This document shows, piece by piece, positions 1 to 11,790 of a stretch of 64,000 nucleotides of DNA. Origin of the DNA: Latrodectus hesperus (lineage: Eukaryota; Arthropoda; Arachnida; Araneae; Theridiidae); contig CM075853.1 of NCBI GenBank assembly GCA_037975125.1, positions 88,114,859 through 88,178,858 of the forward strand, in the 5' to 3' direction. Both the position numbers and the translations under genes were made by a program. The notes below the pieces were generated by a model. That model did no database searches. It was not told the DNA's origin and worked only from the letters and a program-made list of their open reading frames with translations. How positions within the stretch are numbered: the stretch's first letter is position 1; every line of letters begins with the position of its first letter.

Positions 1-3000
1 AATAAAAATATAGATTCAAATATTTCTAGTAATAGAATACACATTCACCTATTTTGAGGCAACTTTTTATTTGTGTAATTTTTTTTGTACGGTATGCAAA
101 AATTTCAATTCAGTTGGAACATAATTATCGAAATTATCTATAAGAAGTTAAATAGTTTGAGCAACTATTTAGTTTTTCATTTGTATTTAATCCCATCAGA
201 TGAGCACTGCATCAGACAATTACATTGTATATGTTTGCGATCCCAATACAAATTAGATTTATATTCATCCTGTACTTCCTATAAATGGTAGATGATTTTT
301 CTCGTCACTGTTATTTAAATCGTTATCTTAGTGTAGATCGGTTTTCTGCTTCGCCTCGCTGTCCCGAAAGGACTTAGCCTCACACTCATTGGAAAAAGCA
401 ATTCGTAGTTATTTTATTAAGTTTTATGTTATTTTCTACGTGCGACATTGATTTGAGTTATTTTCTTTGATGCGGTCGCTATCCATAGCACAAAAATACG
501 TTTAATTGCTGTGTAATAATTTTCTTAATACTGAATCATACATATGTGTATCGAAACAATATTCTTATTAAAAATAGCGCACAATTATTTCAGCTCCTAA
601 ATAGGGCCTTCCTTCCTCTGCGGCCTTCGAAATAAATGGAAAAAAAATTATCGATAACCTGTTAGATTGCAACCCCTCCTTCAATCCCCTCTGCGGCTAC
701 CGGCTTCTTCTGTTTGCCGATTTGTCAAATCTATGTCCGGGTTTTGATGGGGTTCTTATTTGCCTTTCAGCATCATTTGCTGCTTTTTTTTTTAAATGGC
801 GTGCTGTTAATCGGAATTTTCTCTCGCGCAACTCCTTGCGCCGCGTGCAGTGCGCATGCGTCAGATGGTTTTCAGTTGAATGAATTGAACTGAACATTTT
901 TCTAATATCAAATAAGTATGGCAATGGATCGAGTTGGAGACGACTTTCTCAAGTTAGATGATTAAAACATAAAATATTTGTTACAATAATTTAATTTTAC
1001 AAACTGCAAATGTTTTGTACAATAATTTACTAAATAAGCAAGTAGAGGCTTTCATCGCTAATGTGTAAGCCTCTTTATGAACTTTTCATAAATCTCATTC
1101 TTAAAATATACTTTAAAGCATTCTGAATGGAATGACAGCTTAAATTAAAAACTAATTTTTCTGTCTCAAGTTTGATGACAACGTTTGTAGCTAATTAGAA
1201 ACATGATTTGAACTCACAGTAAAGTTGCTTGTGTAGGGATGAAATTAATTTAAGCGTTTTGCGACACTCCACTTTCCAAAACTCTTTAGAAACGGCGGCC
1301 TTTGTAATTTTCATTTATGCTGAGAGTCGAAAAAGGAAACATGTCCTTTCTTTCAAGATTCCCAAAGTGTGATCAGCTTTACGAAATAGCGCCTTTCATT
1401 GTCGAATTGTTACTTTGATTTATTGCAGTAAATGTGTTTTTGCTTTTACCTATATGTGCAAACGATCGAAAATGCATTGGAATGCAGAGGAAAGAAATGC
1501 CGACACGAAAATTTACTTTAAAACTGAACTTTAAAAGAATTTTAAATCGTTCCACATCTCATTCGATTTGCTTTCACCTGGTCTCATTTCACGGTGAGGC
1601 CGCAATTTTTACCTGAAAAACTTAAAGCACCGTTTCCCTCACAAAGCCATGGCCCTGAGTATAAAATGCTATTATTAGACGTTCAATCTTAAAACACAAT
1701 TCCCTTCATTAAGTCAAGATTAAGAAATTAAAGGGAAAAGTCAATGAGCGCAATATCTAATATCAATGTTTTATTCTTAATCAATTATAGTTCATAACAA
1801 CTTTAAATTAATCGTAGAATCAGCCATTTTTTTATGTAGTAATAGATTTGCACAAGGAATCCAGTAAAATATTTGTAGCTACAAGTCGAAAGTTTCAAAG
1901 AATTCAATTTCATCGAGTCCTCGTAAGGTAGTGAAACTCATATCTCATGTTATAAATCTTAAATAGGTAATCAAATGATAAATTTTCAACTGCCAGCTTT
2001 TATAAGGCAACATTGTTCCATAAAATAAGAGAATCTCAACGTGGAAGTTTTTATTGAGTCCGATACGAGATAACATTGTTCTTTAAAACGCGATCTGCAG
2101 CTCTTCTCCACTTAATATCGATGCTGACCACAAAACTAAAAGTCTGTGCTTTCAAATTCACAGATACGTCAAGCGTCAATTCAGTGACTGAATAACTTCA
2201 AAGAATAAAGTTTCTAAAGATGGGAGCTTTCTCGATGATTGTTTCCACATCTCCTGCTCTTCCCATTCGTCTGAATAAAAACAAAATCCCGCTGTCAGCC
2301 TCGGCAAGAACAATTTTAATTACTCACTCAGTTAGAAAAGATGAAATTAACATGAAAAAATAGATGGAAAGGTGACCCGCCAATTTCAAGGTCATAGATC
2401 AAGATGAAACCTTAATTTGAGAGCATAAAGAGTTCGGGACGGCACTTATTAATTTTCTTCCTTTTGGCCTAGTAATAACATAATATGTAGAATAGGAGAT
2501 TAAATGTGTCAGGTTTTTTGTCCAAGCCGGGCGAATAACCCGTCTCTGATCAAGGTCACGAAGGGGAGAGAATGTCTTTGAAGTGATTGGAACCTTTATC
2601 GATTTCTTTCTGTTCTCCGGCGTCGATGGAGACACGCAACACCGCATCACGCAATCTCATTAAATAATTTCTCAAATAGACTTGGAAGTTTTTTGAGTGT
2701 AATAATACTTTTACTTTGAATTGAATTTGTTAAAAATGTTTCAACGTTTAACGTAGTTGAAATTTTACATTTTTTTTCACCTTAAAGTATTTCATGGTAT
2801 TCAAATGAATTAATTTTGTTATTATTATGCAGGTCAACTTATTCTCTTGTGAGGTGGATGTAATCAAACTAGCAATTCATAAATTAATCAACAATATATT
2901 CTCCATTCTTGACAAATTCAAAGTAGAATATATTTAAAATATTTGGAGTATTTCGTTTGTAACCCGAACTTTAACCTTAAATTCGGATTAATATTTTTTA

Positions 3001-3011
3001 TTTTATAAAAT

Positions 3012-3014
<3 letters not shown>
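1..3014. other. No gene recognised; one GC-richer patch
   Basis: Short ORFs on both strands show no domain or codon signal. About 590-960 and 2380-2650 are less AT-rich than the surroundings, and a TATCGATA word (insect DRE-like) sits at 649-656, so the first patch could be regulatory, but one such 8-mer is expected by chance at this composition. Confidence 0.4.

Positions 3015-3107
<93 letters not shown>
3015..3107. repeat. (AT)n microsatellite, left of fold-back element
   Basis: About 46 uninterrupted AT units. It is read through as artificial Tyr-Ile ORFs, which should be ignored. It abuts the left terminal repeat of the fold-back element at 3108; the same dinucleotide resumes on the other side. 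Confidence 0.97.
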
Positions 3108-3730
<623 letters not shown>

Positions 3731-4197
3731 TACTACTTACATATTTAAATTTTCAAAGATTATAAGAAAATATTTTTGAGTACTTAAATTATATGTTATA
3801 ATAGAGAATACGCAGAAATCACCTATTCGAGACTTTTATTTAACTGAACTGCTTTTATAATTTTAATGAAGCCTTAATAGCATAGCTCTGATACTATTTA
3901 TAACTAATCAAGACAAATTATTTAGCGTAAGGAGCGTAGACGCCACCTTTTTACGAACAACTCATTTATAAGCATTTACGATTTCATGAACTAGTGCTTG
4001 ATCACAAACACGTTTTCATAGACGCAACGATTATTTTAATTCCCATTTACGAACTAAAATAAAGAAAAATTTCTTTCTAACGAACTCCTTTTCCTTCTTT
4101 TATATTCTGTTTTTACTTTCTTTTACGGTTGAGAAACGATATCATTAAAGAATCCTCTGAACTATGGAAAACGGAGAAGAGGGATTTGTTTAAAACA

Positions 4198-4248
4198 ATG
4201 TGCCCATCCATTGGAGTAATCGCCTGTCTTTCTGCATTTGCCATTTCG
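4198..4248 (+). CDS. Candidate signal-peptide exon (unproven)
   Basis: ATG in context acaATG opens MCPSIGVIACLSAFAIS, hydrophobic and ending in small residues like a secretion signal, followed directly by gtaaga, a good donor. This could be the start of the receptor, but it ends in phase 0 while the first receptor exon at 15537 needs phase 1. A further exon between them, or a different gene, would be required. Confidence 0.2.
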
Positions 4249-4948
4249 GTAAGAAGCAGTCGTCGTCACAGCATTTACTGGACTTTTATCCCGGGACTCT
4301 CTCCATTCAGTTGTTGGTACGCGGGGAGAATCAGATGATTAAATAAGTGGCAACATAAGGGACAAAAAATATGCTTTTAAAAATGTAGTTTTGAAAGAGA
4401 AAAATAAATGATTACCTATTTTTTCTCTTTCTTTTTCATCAACAAAATAAAATTAGGAACCGTTTTTAAATATGAATTTTATTATGCTTTCTTTTATAAA
4501 ATGCATATTAAATATTTTCTCTAACAATAATTTATGTATGACGAGAGCAGTATAGTAACAAATCAGTTTTGAGGTCTAACACTCATTTTTCTACTGTACG
4601 AAATGTTTTCGATTTTATGAACTATTTTATCATTCCTTAGGATTTTGTAAATATGAGCGTCTACAATGTCACCATTTCTTTGATACTATTTATTTATCAC
4701 CGCAGTTACAGTAGCTTTAATAACAAAAAAGTCCTGCTTCCAAAAGCTCTTCATTTACTTATTAACGGCGGGGTCATCGTCTGGGGTGGATCCGGTTAGA
4801 AAGGGTGGATAAACATACGATTCCCGGGGCGATTTCGAAGATTCCGCCCGGGCGTTCTGCGGAGTAATGTTTTCTTTTATCGTCACATTGCTAGTTTTTT
4901 TTTTCATTAGTAATTCACTTCACTTTCGAAAATCGACGCCAGGGGACA

Positions 4949-5067
4949 ATGAGTTGGAAATCCTTGGCCGCGCGTCGTGTTCTGCTCGAGATATTTATTG
5001 TTGGGGCGTTCCTCTGGTTCTCGGCGAAATTCATGCAGCGAAGCTACTTAAAAGTTGATGAAATTCG
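4949..5067 (+). CDS. Candidate first coding exon with an N-terminal membrane anchor (unproven)
   Basis: In a locally GC- and CpG-richer stretch (about 4760-5060), ATG in context acaATGa opens MSWKSLAARRVLLEIFIVGA then FLWFSAKFMQRSYLKVDEI: basic residues, a hydrophobic stretch, then a basic/polar stem, the layout of a signal peptide or a type II anchor. A donor-like CG|gtgaat follows at phase 2, two nucleotides before a stop in the same frame. It does not phase-match the receptor exon at 15537. No homology is recognised. Confidence 0.25.
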
Positions 5068-5071
5068 GTGA

Positions 5072-5679
5072 ATGTGTGCTTGACGCAGCTGTCCGCACTG
5101 AAGTAATTCCCGCGGAAACCAACAGCTTTTATTGAGACCATTCAATGGTAGAGATTGCGGAATAAACGACAGATTCTCTTTTACATCGAAGTTCACCTAG
5201 ACTCCCCATCGCTTCCTCAACTTTCAATGTTCAACGAATCGCTTGGTCCCAGTCTCTGGATTGTATCTGCATGAGTTCATTTCACCGCCCAAGTGCGGAT
5301 TTTGTTTCAAATTTTCACGACGGCAACTCATTTTTAAGATTATGGGTTACCTCCTCATTTTCTTACATTGGAAGATGGGCTGCAAATTATTATAAAGTGA
5401 CTGCTGAGTGAAAACATAGTCATCACCATATTAAAGGATAAGAAAAAATGCTTTTGTTTCTGAAGTGGATCGATTTATTTCGTCATTCATGTTTATTCTA
5501 CTATTTATGATTTGGCTGATACGCGTTTTATGATTGTGAAAGCCCTTCGCATTGGGGTATTTCATGAACTATATCGGAATCAGTTCAAAAATTTGAAGCA
5601 TTGTTTTATTGTTGAAATGAACAATTAAAATTTACTAAAACCGCATTTTCTATATTCTTATACTGTCAAATAAAACATG
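5072..5679. other. No gene recognised
   Basis: Between the candidate exon at 4949 and the SINE copy at about 5680. The first 250 bp remain somewhat GC-rich, then composition returns to background. No ORF, RNA or repeat that I can support. Confidence 0.4.
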
Positions 5680-5965
5680 ATAAAGGCTAATGACCTGGTT
5701 CGCGTAATCGGAAGGTAATGAGTTCGAATCCTGACCCCATCAAAGACCCGTCGTATTCACTAATAGTGGCTGGGGCACGAAAATTATGCCGTAGTCTCAA
5801 TGCCCTATATAGGAAATGATACCTCTAGGGGCTTGTCTGGGGATCTTCTGCTTGGTCCTTGCTTCTAAATTACGCTGAGAACCACTTTCCGAGTCACGAT
5901 GGCATGCCTACTGGGTGTGTATAATGGTACCATCACTTTTGCTCTCTTTCCAGAGCTGAAAGTTG
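5680..5965 (+). repeat. SINE family copy 1 (tRNA-related head)
   Basis: A polymerase III B-box-like word agttcgaatcc lies at 5721-5731. The following body (gatacctct, tgcttggtccttgcttctaaat, gatggcatgcctactgggtg, ccatcactt) recurs at about 31075-31215 and 53935-54295. Three dispersed copies of one body with a B box point to a tRNA-derived SINE. Ends are not sharply defined. Confidence 0.6.
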
Positions 5966-6659
5966 AAAATCCGAGTATCCGGGCATTGAATGGCAACAAT
6001 AAAGCGCGACGTTGATGTGACCAGAAGTTGGCATTGTGTTTCCATAATTCTGACGTAACCATCATCAAAGGGGTAATTACGTCATCACTTTCATGATAGT
6101 TACGACCTCTGATGCTTTTCTTGATTGGAATACGCTGGAGTCAAAGGGCCCACAGGACAGGGAATCAGTTGAGTGGCGTCAATAATAATAGGTATGGCCA
6201 GGTTTTTCATTGATAAAACATGCTTGACAGCAAAAGTCTCCTATCCTATGGTACAAATTCTCATATATGAGTGTGTTCCGGAAAACGCGCTTAATATCTG
6301 TTAGGAACCTAATATGCCCATACAGACAGGGAGTAAATGTTTGATGAGAAGTCACACTTTGTATTGAATCATGTATTGCTTTTGCCAAGTCACTTATAGT
6401 TAACTACTTTAAGATGCACAATCAAAAGCAAGACGATTTTTCTTAGACGGGTAAATACAACGATGAATGCCAAGGAACAACTCTTATTGTGTGTTTCGTG
6501 CTGCCCACTTTTGTTAGCTACTAAACACAGCTGTATGATCGGTGGAAGTTGACATTTAAATGTACTCTCTCGAAATGAGCATCCATTTCAAGTTAATTTT
6601 TCAACACAATTCAGTCTGGTTCATATAGGCAAAAAGTATCAATGTGGATTATTATGAAG
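5966..6659. other. No gene recognised; inverted CRE-like pair
   Basis: Contains TGACGTAA (6051-6058) and its exact reverse complement TTACGTCA (6077-6084). Short ORFs here have no recognisable domain. Possibly older transposon sequence. Confidence 0.35.
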
Positions 6660-6661
6660 TA

Positions 6662-8260
6662 CACTTCGTTCAAAAAAAAAATAGACAGACACGAAATTAC
6701 ACTTTAATTTCATGAAAAAAAATATTTATTCAACAAATCTTTTGCGAAAAAATTGTCAGCATATTTATACATACATAATCAAATATATTGCAAAACATTG
6801 TATTAATTATTATAACATTATATTAGCAAATACAAAATGTTGATAAAGTTAGCAAAAAAGTAGACGGACATTCATAAAAAGGGTGTGAAATTGAAAGTTT
6901 TAATAATAGGTTTTCTTACCAACTGCTTGTATTAGTTCAAACACACGGTTTGGCATTGAATCATAAAGTTTTTGAATGTCCTTTTGGCAAAAAGTATTCC
7001 ATACTGAATCGAGAGATTCTTGGAGCTCCTTATATTTTCATATTGCCTCCCTTGCCCATAAACACGTTCAACTAACATAGCCTAAACATTTTTGACAATA
7101 TTGAAGTCTGGACTTTTAGCTGGCCAAGGCAAAACTTGAACATTATTGTCATCAAACCATTTTTTGAGTCCTTGAGCTGTATGAATGGAAGCTCCGTCTT
7201 GTTGATATATCCAGTTTTCTCCTCCCCAATCGGATCCGTATGATGGAAGTTCTTTTTCCAACTGTGTGTGTGTGTGATGTATATAATCTTTGTGATTTTG
7301 TCAACCTTTTTATAAAAACTAAACTTGATCAACCTCCGAAACCAACATCAAGCCATACCATCAAACTTCCTCCTCCTTTTTGGCGAGTAGAGTAGTATTG
7401 TTCTTTTTGTTTCAGACAGTGCCAATAATATTGAAAGCCATCTGGCCCATCTAAATTGAACTTTTTCTCATCAGAGAAAATAACAGATGTCCATTCATTG
7501 GTCCAGGACACGTATTTTTTAATCCACTCCAGTCGATCAGCAATATGTTTTTTAGTCCACTTAGGATGGTGTTTTCGTTTCTTAAATTGAAACTGTTTAC
7601 TTCTTTGCACATAATTAAACACTGTCTCTTTTGTTATACAGTTAAGTCCAGATTCACACTGTGCTGTCGGGATGCTAGCCTCTCTCTTTTTAACCTTTCG
7701 GAGATTTCTTTGCTCTTTTGGTGTTAGTTTTTGGGGTCTTTCAGTTTTATTCCTTCTTCCATGAGCATCAGGATTCTTCAGAAATTCTGCAATAGAACTT
7801 TTACCACAATTCTTAAGATATATACAATCTTTGGAATACTTTTTCCATCGTTTCTGTAGGCTATGACTTGACCTTTTTGGAATTCTGTTAAAGGAATTTG
7901 TCTAGCCATGACAGTCAACTTCCAATAATAATCAAAGTAAAAATTTGAAAGAAATTAATTTTATATTTGAATTTAGTTGATCTAACTTACTTATCAAAAT
8001 AAATAAATTATAAAAATTTTTTCAATGAAAGCTGAAGAAAAGCACTTTAAACAGTTTCTCCTTCTACTCTTTTGACAATGTAAGGCTATATAAATATATC
8101 TACTTAACTTTAAAATATAAACTGGTAGTAATAATACTTTTACCTTACCGGAGATTTCTTTCAATGTTAGGACTAATTTATAATTTGAATCAGCAATATT
8201 CGAAAGAAAGAGCTTTGCATTCACAAATTTTTAGTGTCCTTCTACTTTTTTGACAAAGTG
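6662..8260 (-). mobile_element. Tc1-like transposon with terminal inverted repeats
   Basis: Flanked by TA on both sides (6660-6661 and 8261-8262), the Tc1/mariner target duplication. The ends are imperfect inverted repeats: left acacttcgttcaaaaaa then tagacagacac; right, read on the minus strand, cactttgtcaaaaaagtag then aaggacac. Size (about 1.6 kb) and a single minus-strand transposase fit the family. It lies upstream of the receptor's first visible exon and is not autonomous because the transposase is broken. Confidence 0.9.
6900..7909 (-). pseudogene. Tc1/mariner-superfamily transposase, frameshifted
   Basis: Minus-strand reading starts ATG at 7909 (MARQIPLTEFQKGQ) and shows helix-turn-helix remnants, then the best preserved part, WTNEWTSVIFSDEKKFNLDG then PDGFQYYW and KGGGSLMVW, which holds the first and second catalytic-Asp regions. 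After a frame change comes a decayed QQDGASIHTA block, then IQAVGKKTYY before the stop at 6900-6902. About 1,010 nt, close to the usual 340 codons, with at least three frame breaks. It cleaves and rejoins DNA at TA in intact relatives; inactive here. Confidence 0.9.
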
Positions 8261-8262
8261 TA

Positions 8263-10770
8263 AGTGATTTTCATTTACTTTTCCCGCCTCAGTCAGTTCA
8301 AGAGTTCATCAATTTTTTGCAGTCTTTCAGGAATCTCAAGGGCAAGTTGAATTGCCTAAGCTCTTAAGGTGGAGTCTGTCTTGGTGACAGTTCTGAAAGA
8401 AAAAAAAATGTCTGTGACTGCCTCAAGATAAAATAACAGTGTTGGCGCGTCACCGCTGTGTGTGTGTTACTACACCTATCGATTCTTTATCGATATTCTC
8501 AATCTATGTGCTTTGTGAAGAGGCGAATTTTATCTAACTTAAAGAACGCCTGTTGGCTCTGCTGTCGTCATAAATAAGTTTACTTAGATTTTTTAAAGCT
8601 TGGGATTTTCCCACAAAGTATATCGCCCAAGTCATTTGTCACTCAAGGCTGCTGCATGCATTCTAAGTAATTGGATCCAAGTTAGGAAAAACAAGTTTAG
8701 CATGATGGGAAATAATTCATTAAAGTATTTATTTGCTTACGAACTATTATAATTGTTAATTTTAAACTATTTGTTAGAGCGTGATCAGCAAGAAGAAAAT
8801 TTTGATTTATTTTAACTTTTGTTTTGTATTTTAGGATATTGAAATGATGTGTTTCTTTTTCTGCTTTAAAGATTCATATAAAAATATAACTAATGAATAA
8901 TTGTATTGAGGTAGAATAAATATATATTGTAATGTTTGTTGTTTTATTAAAGACAGGAGATTGAACATATATATACGTTTTATTAACTACTACAACAATA
9001 GTAAGTTACAACTCTCTAATGACATCGCATATCAATAAACGCTAAAAAACCCAGTACCAACTGTTGCCAAATACAACTTGAATAATTATAAGTTATTTGA
9101 TACAACATTTATATATCGACTGCATCACACATATTAAATAAAAGATGTTTATTAGAGCATTCTTCGGCAAAAATAATTTCAATAAAATTTAAAACAAATT
9201 ACTTCTATGAGCTAATTATTTAGATACTTTTACTCTGAGATGATTCATATGCAAGTATCTAATTTCAAACAGAAAAATTAATGTGAGGTAAGCTACTTGC
9301 AGATGAGAACGAATGCCCTAACAAGCACTGACTCAACTTTTGGAATAACATAATAGCAAAAATTTTGAGGTGACATAATTTATAAAATTTGTGTGAGTTT
9401 AAGGAATTATTCTAAACAATTTTATAACTGTTCACTTATATTTGCTTTGGAAATAGTTTTGAAAATATTTATACATATTTCCCTCGATGTTCATTAGCTC
9501 GGTTGTCTCCGTCAGGAAATAAAAAGTGGAAAATGAAAATTTTAAGTAATTTCATAGCTCAAATCCTGATTGAATCTTGATAAAATATTTAGTTAGCCTT
9601 TTATTGGCACAGTGAAATAATTTCACTTTAAATTAAACTGATTATTAAGATTTCGTTGCTTTTTTTTCTTTTCTCCAACCCAGTCTGACAAAGTCAGACC
9701 AGATCCATGATTCCGCTGAACTTTTGAAAAATTTAAAACAAGAAGTGATTTTTGTTTTATTAAAAATTAATTTCTTCCCCCAAAAGGAACTCAAACATTA
9801 AAAAAATTTTATTCGAGAAGGTTCTGGCGTATTCCACTCACTTCGGATCGTAGTAGATGGAGTATGAAAAGCTAGTTTATCGGTAGATACATATAAATAT
9901 GCTTATGCTAAATAGAAATTTAAACTCCATCTCATCAAGATAAATATTTAAAAAAATGTTTTATTAGAGATGGTTTTTGTTCTTATACGTTGGTATTTCT
10001 ATAAGCATTACTCCTTATTTTCGGGTGGTACATTATTTTCTTAAATTATTGACATTAATTTGTACTTATTTTTCATTTTAGTGTTTTACTGTAATTTAGA
10101 ATGCCCTCAAAATGTAATTTCTTTTTCTATAATTTATTACGATGCAAATTACGTATAAAGGTTTTCCATATTTTACGCTTTTTCTATCATCATTCCTTAC
10201 ACTTTTTATTCCTTCATGGGTGCTCAACACTACCACCAAAATGATTACCCTTAATTGCAGTTTTACTCAATCTGTGATAAATTTTTTGAATTTCTTATTA
10301 GTGTTTGCTACATTACAGTAATTTGTGAATACTAAGGTTGTGAGATACTTGTAAGATATTAAAAGAGGCTGGAAATATCAAGATTAACTCTTTAGGCACA
10401 GCTGCCATATAATCCATCAAGCCAATTTCTGAATTTTTTTAGCCAAGTATAGAAGTGTTTTTTTAATGATGTAAAGGGGACGTAATGAATTCCTGAAAAC
10501 AGTATTTGTACAAATGCTAGAATTTCGACTTGACTCCTGTGAAATCGTGAATTACCCTTGGAATTTTTACATACCAGAATGCATTTATAAAATATTATAA
10601 TGAGTTTTTTGTTTTAATATTTTAAAATTTTCAATGAAATTGTCCAAAAACTTAATTGATCTTAATGTTACCACTAGATGGTGCCATGATCGATATTAGA
10701 TTGTTGTATTTATAACTGTTGACTAAAATAAAAAGTCTATTCAGCCACAATCATGCAGGAAAGAATATAC
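8263..10770. other. No gene recognised
   Basis: AT-rich sequence with scattered stops in all frames. A second exact TATCGATA word is at 8488-8495. A short word (gacaaagtcagaccagatc, about 9688) has a loose match at about 27122 (gacaaagtcaaaccagatc), perhaps an old repeat. Confidence 0.4.
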
Positions 10771-10771
10771 G

Positions 10772-10995
10772 GGGCGCTCCGTGGCTGAGTGGTCTAAAGC
10801 ATCACCGCTAATCGCTTGAGAGCGTAGGAGTGTGGGTTCGATTCCTACCATGGTCCTGGGTGTTTTCTTCGTTATTCTTCTGTGGTTGTACATCTGTCAT
10901 TGTGCTATTTGTCCTATTATCGACGAAGACTTACAAGCGGATCTCAAGAATCAAGCATACAAGTCTGAATATATGTAATGTAATAAAATAAATAA
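10772..10995 (+). repeat. tRNA-derived SINE
   Basis: Head has an A box TGGCTGAGTGG (10782-10792) and a B box GGTTCGATTCC (10835-10845) with a 5-bp T stem GTGGG/CCTAC. The long interval between boxes suggests a class II (Ser/Leu-like) ancestor. The acceptor ends do not pair and a body plus AT-rich tail (taataaaataaataag) follows, so it is a SINE and not a working tRNA. Confidence 0.7.
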
Positions 10996-11216
10996 GAATA
11001 TACGTGGAGTAGTTCTAACCGCGAAAAACCATGTGCGCTGGTGAAGTAACTAGCAGATAACAGACCACGCCCACTCTGTTTTCCAATACAATCAGTACTT
11101 TCATATTAGGGACACTGCATCGGCAAGCATTATTTCAAATTGCATACACTGAAATAATATGCAAATTCTTAGATGATCCCATGAGACTTGTCTCGCAAGA
11201 ATCGCACCAGACCAAA
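10996..11216. other. No gene recognised
   Basis: Short interval between the SINE tail and the CRE-like cluster; composition is less AT-rich than the flanks but no motif beyond that is seen. Confidence 0.35.
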
Positions 11217-11373
11217 TGACGTCATTGATGTCTTAGTTACGTCAGAAAAGGGGTGGAGCGCGAGACGATTATTGATTTCAAGCAGGTTCGAAATGTCTGG
11301 CAACTTTCGGCGAGACAGCGCTCTCATTGGCTTAAAATTCCATGACGTCAGATACAACGTTTCAACTACGTCA
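11217..11373. promoter_or_regulatory. Cluster of four CRE-like ACGTCA sites
   Basis: TGACGTCA at 11217-11224 and 11343-11350, TTACGTCA at 11237-11244 and CTACGTCA at 11366-11373, within 157 bp of locally GC-richer DNA. TGACGTCA is the palindromic site of CREB/ATF-type bZIP factors. It could be an enhancer or a promoter of the adjacent LINE fragment; no transcript start is visible. Confidence 0.4.
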
Positions 11374-11389
11374 CACTAAGACATCGAGG

Positions 11390-11790
11390 AGATCGCATTT
11401 GTCTACTATAAGACGGCGTCTTAATCGGATTGTCAACCGAATTTGCCGCCTGCCTAACAAAGGGTGTTTGCATCAGCACTCCACTCTGCCAGCCAGATAT
11501 TTGAGAATGTTAAGGCGCTTAAGAGCCTTCGAAACTAGATGGTCGATATGCTTGTTACAGTTGAATTCAGGGTGGAGAATAAAACAGAGATACTTAGGAT
11601 GTTTTTCATAGGTGGGAGGCCGGAAATCGAAAAATAACATTAGTGTATAGTGATATAGGTGTTTATTAGTGGTAAAAAAAGTCGCTATTAATTTAGCTGG
11701 ATTGAAAGTATTTTGTGTTCTCTTCAAAGTCAGGAAGTAGTGTGCAGCTTCTGTTGGACCGAAATCTGAAACATCCTTGGACAAGTCTAA
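11390..11790 (-). mobile_element. Non-LTR retrotransposon fragment, reverse transcriptase C-terminal part
   Basis: Minus-strand translation from about 11784 reads FNPAKLIATFFTTNKHLYHY, then PTYEKHPKYLCFILHPEFNC, NKHIDHLVSKALKRLNILKY and LAGR. This matches the post-catalytic part of jockey/CR1-type reverse transcriptases (NPxKS..., KYLGxxLDxxLxxxxHI, KAxxRLNxLKxLxG). The frame breaks after AGRVEC. 5'-truncated and dead. Confidence 0.8.

Noticed and set aside
649..656. TATCGATA (DRE-like) here and at 8488-8495 as promoter marks
   Set aside because: At this AT content about three such 8-mers are expected in 64 kb, and no transcription start is evident.
697..924. Minus-strand basic 75-residue ORF
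   Set aside because: No domain, no splice context; the region is merely less AT-rich, so stops are fewer.
4867..5058. ORF starting MFSFIVTLLVFFFISNSLHF
   Set aside because: Poor start context, hydrophobicity comes from a T run, and it overlaps the better candidate at 4949 in another frame.
10772..10860. A functional tRNA gene
   Set aside because: A and B boxes are good, but the acceptor ends do not pair and a SINE body and tail follow.
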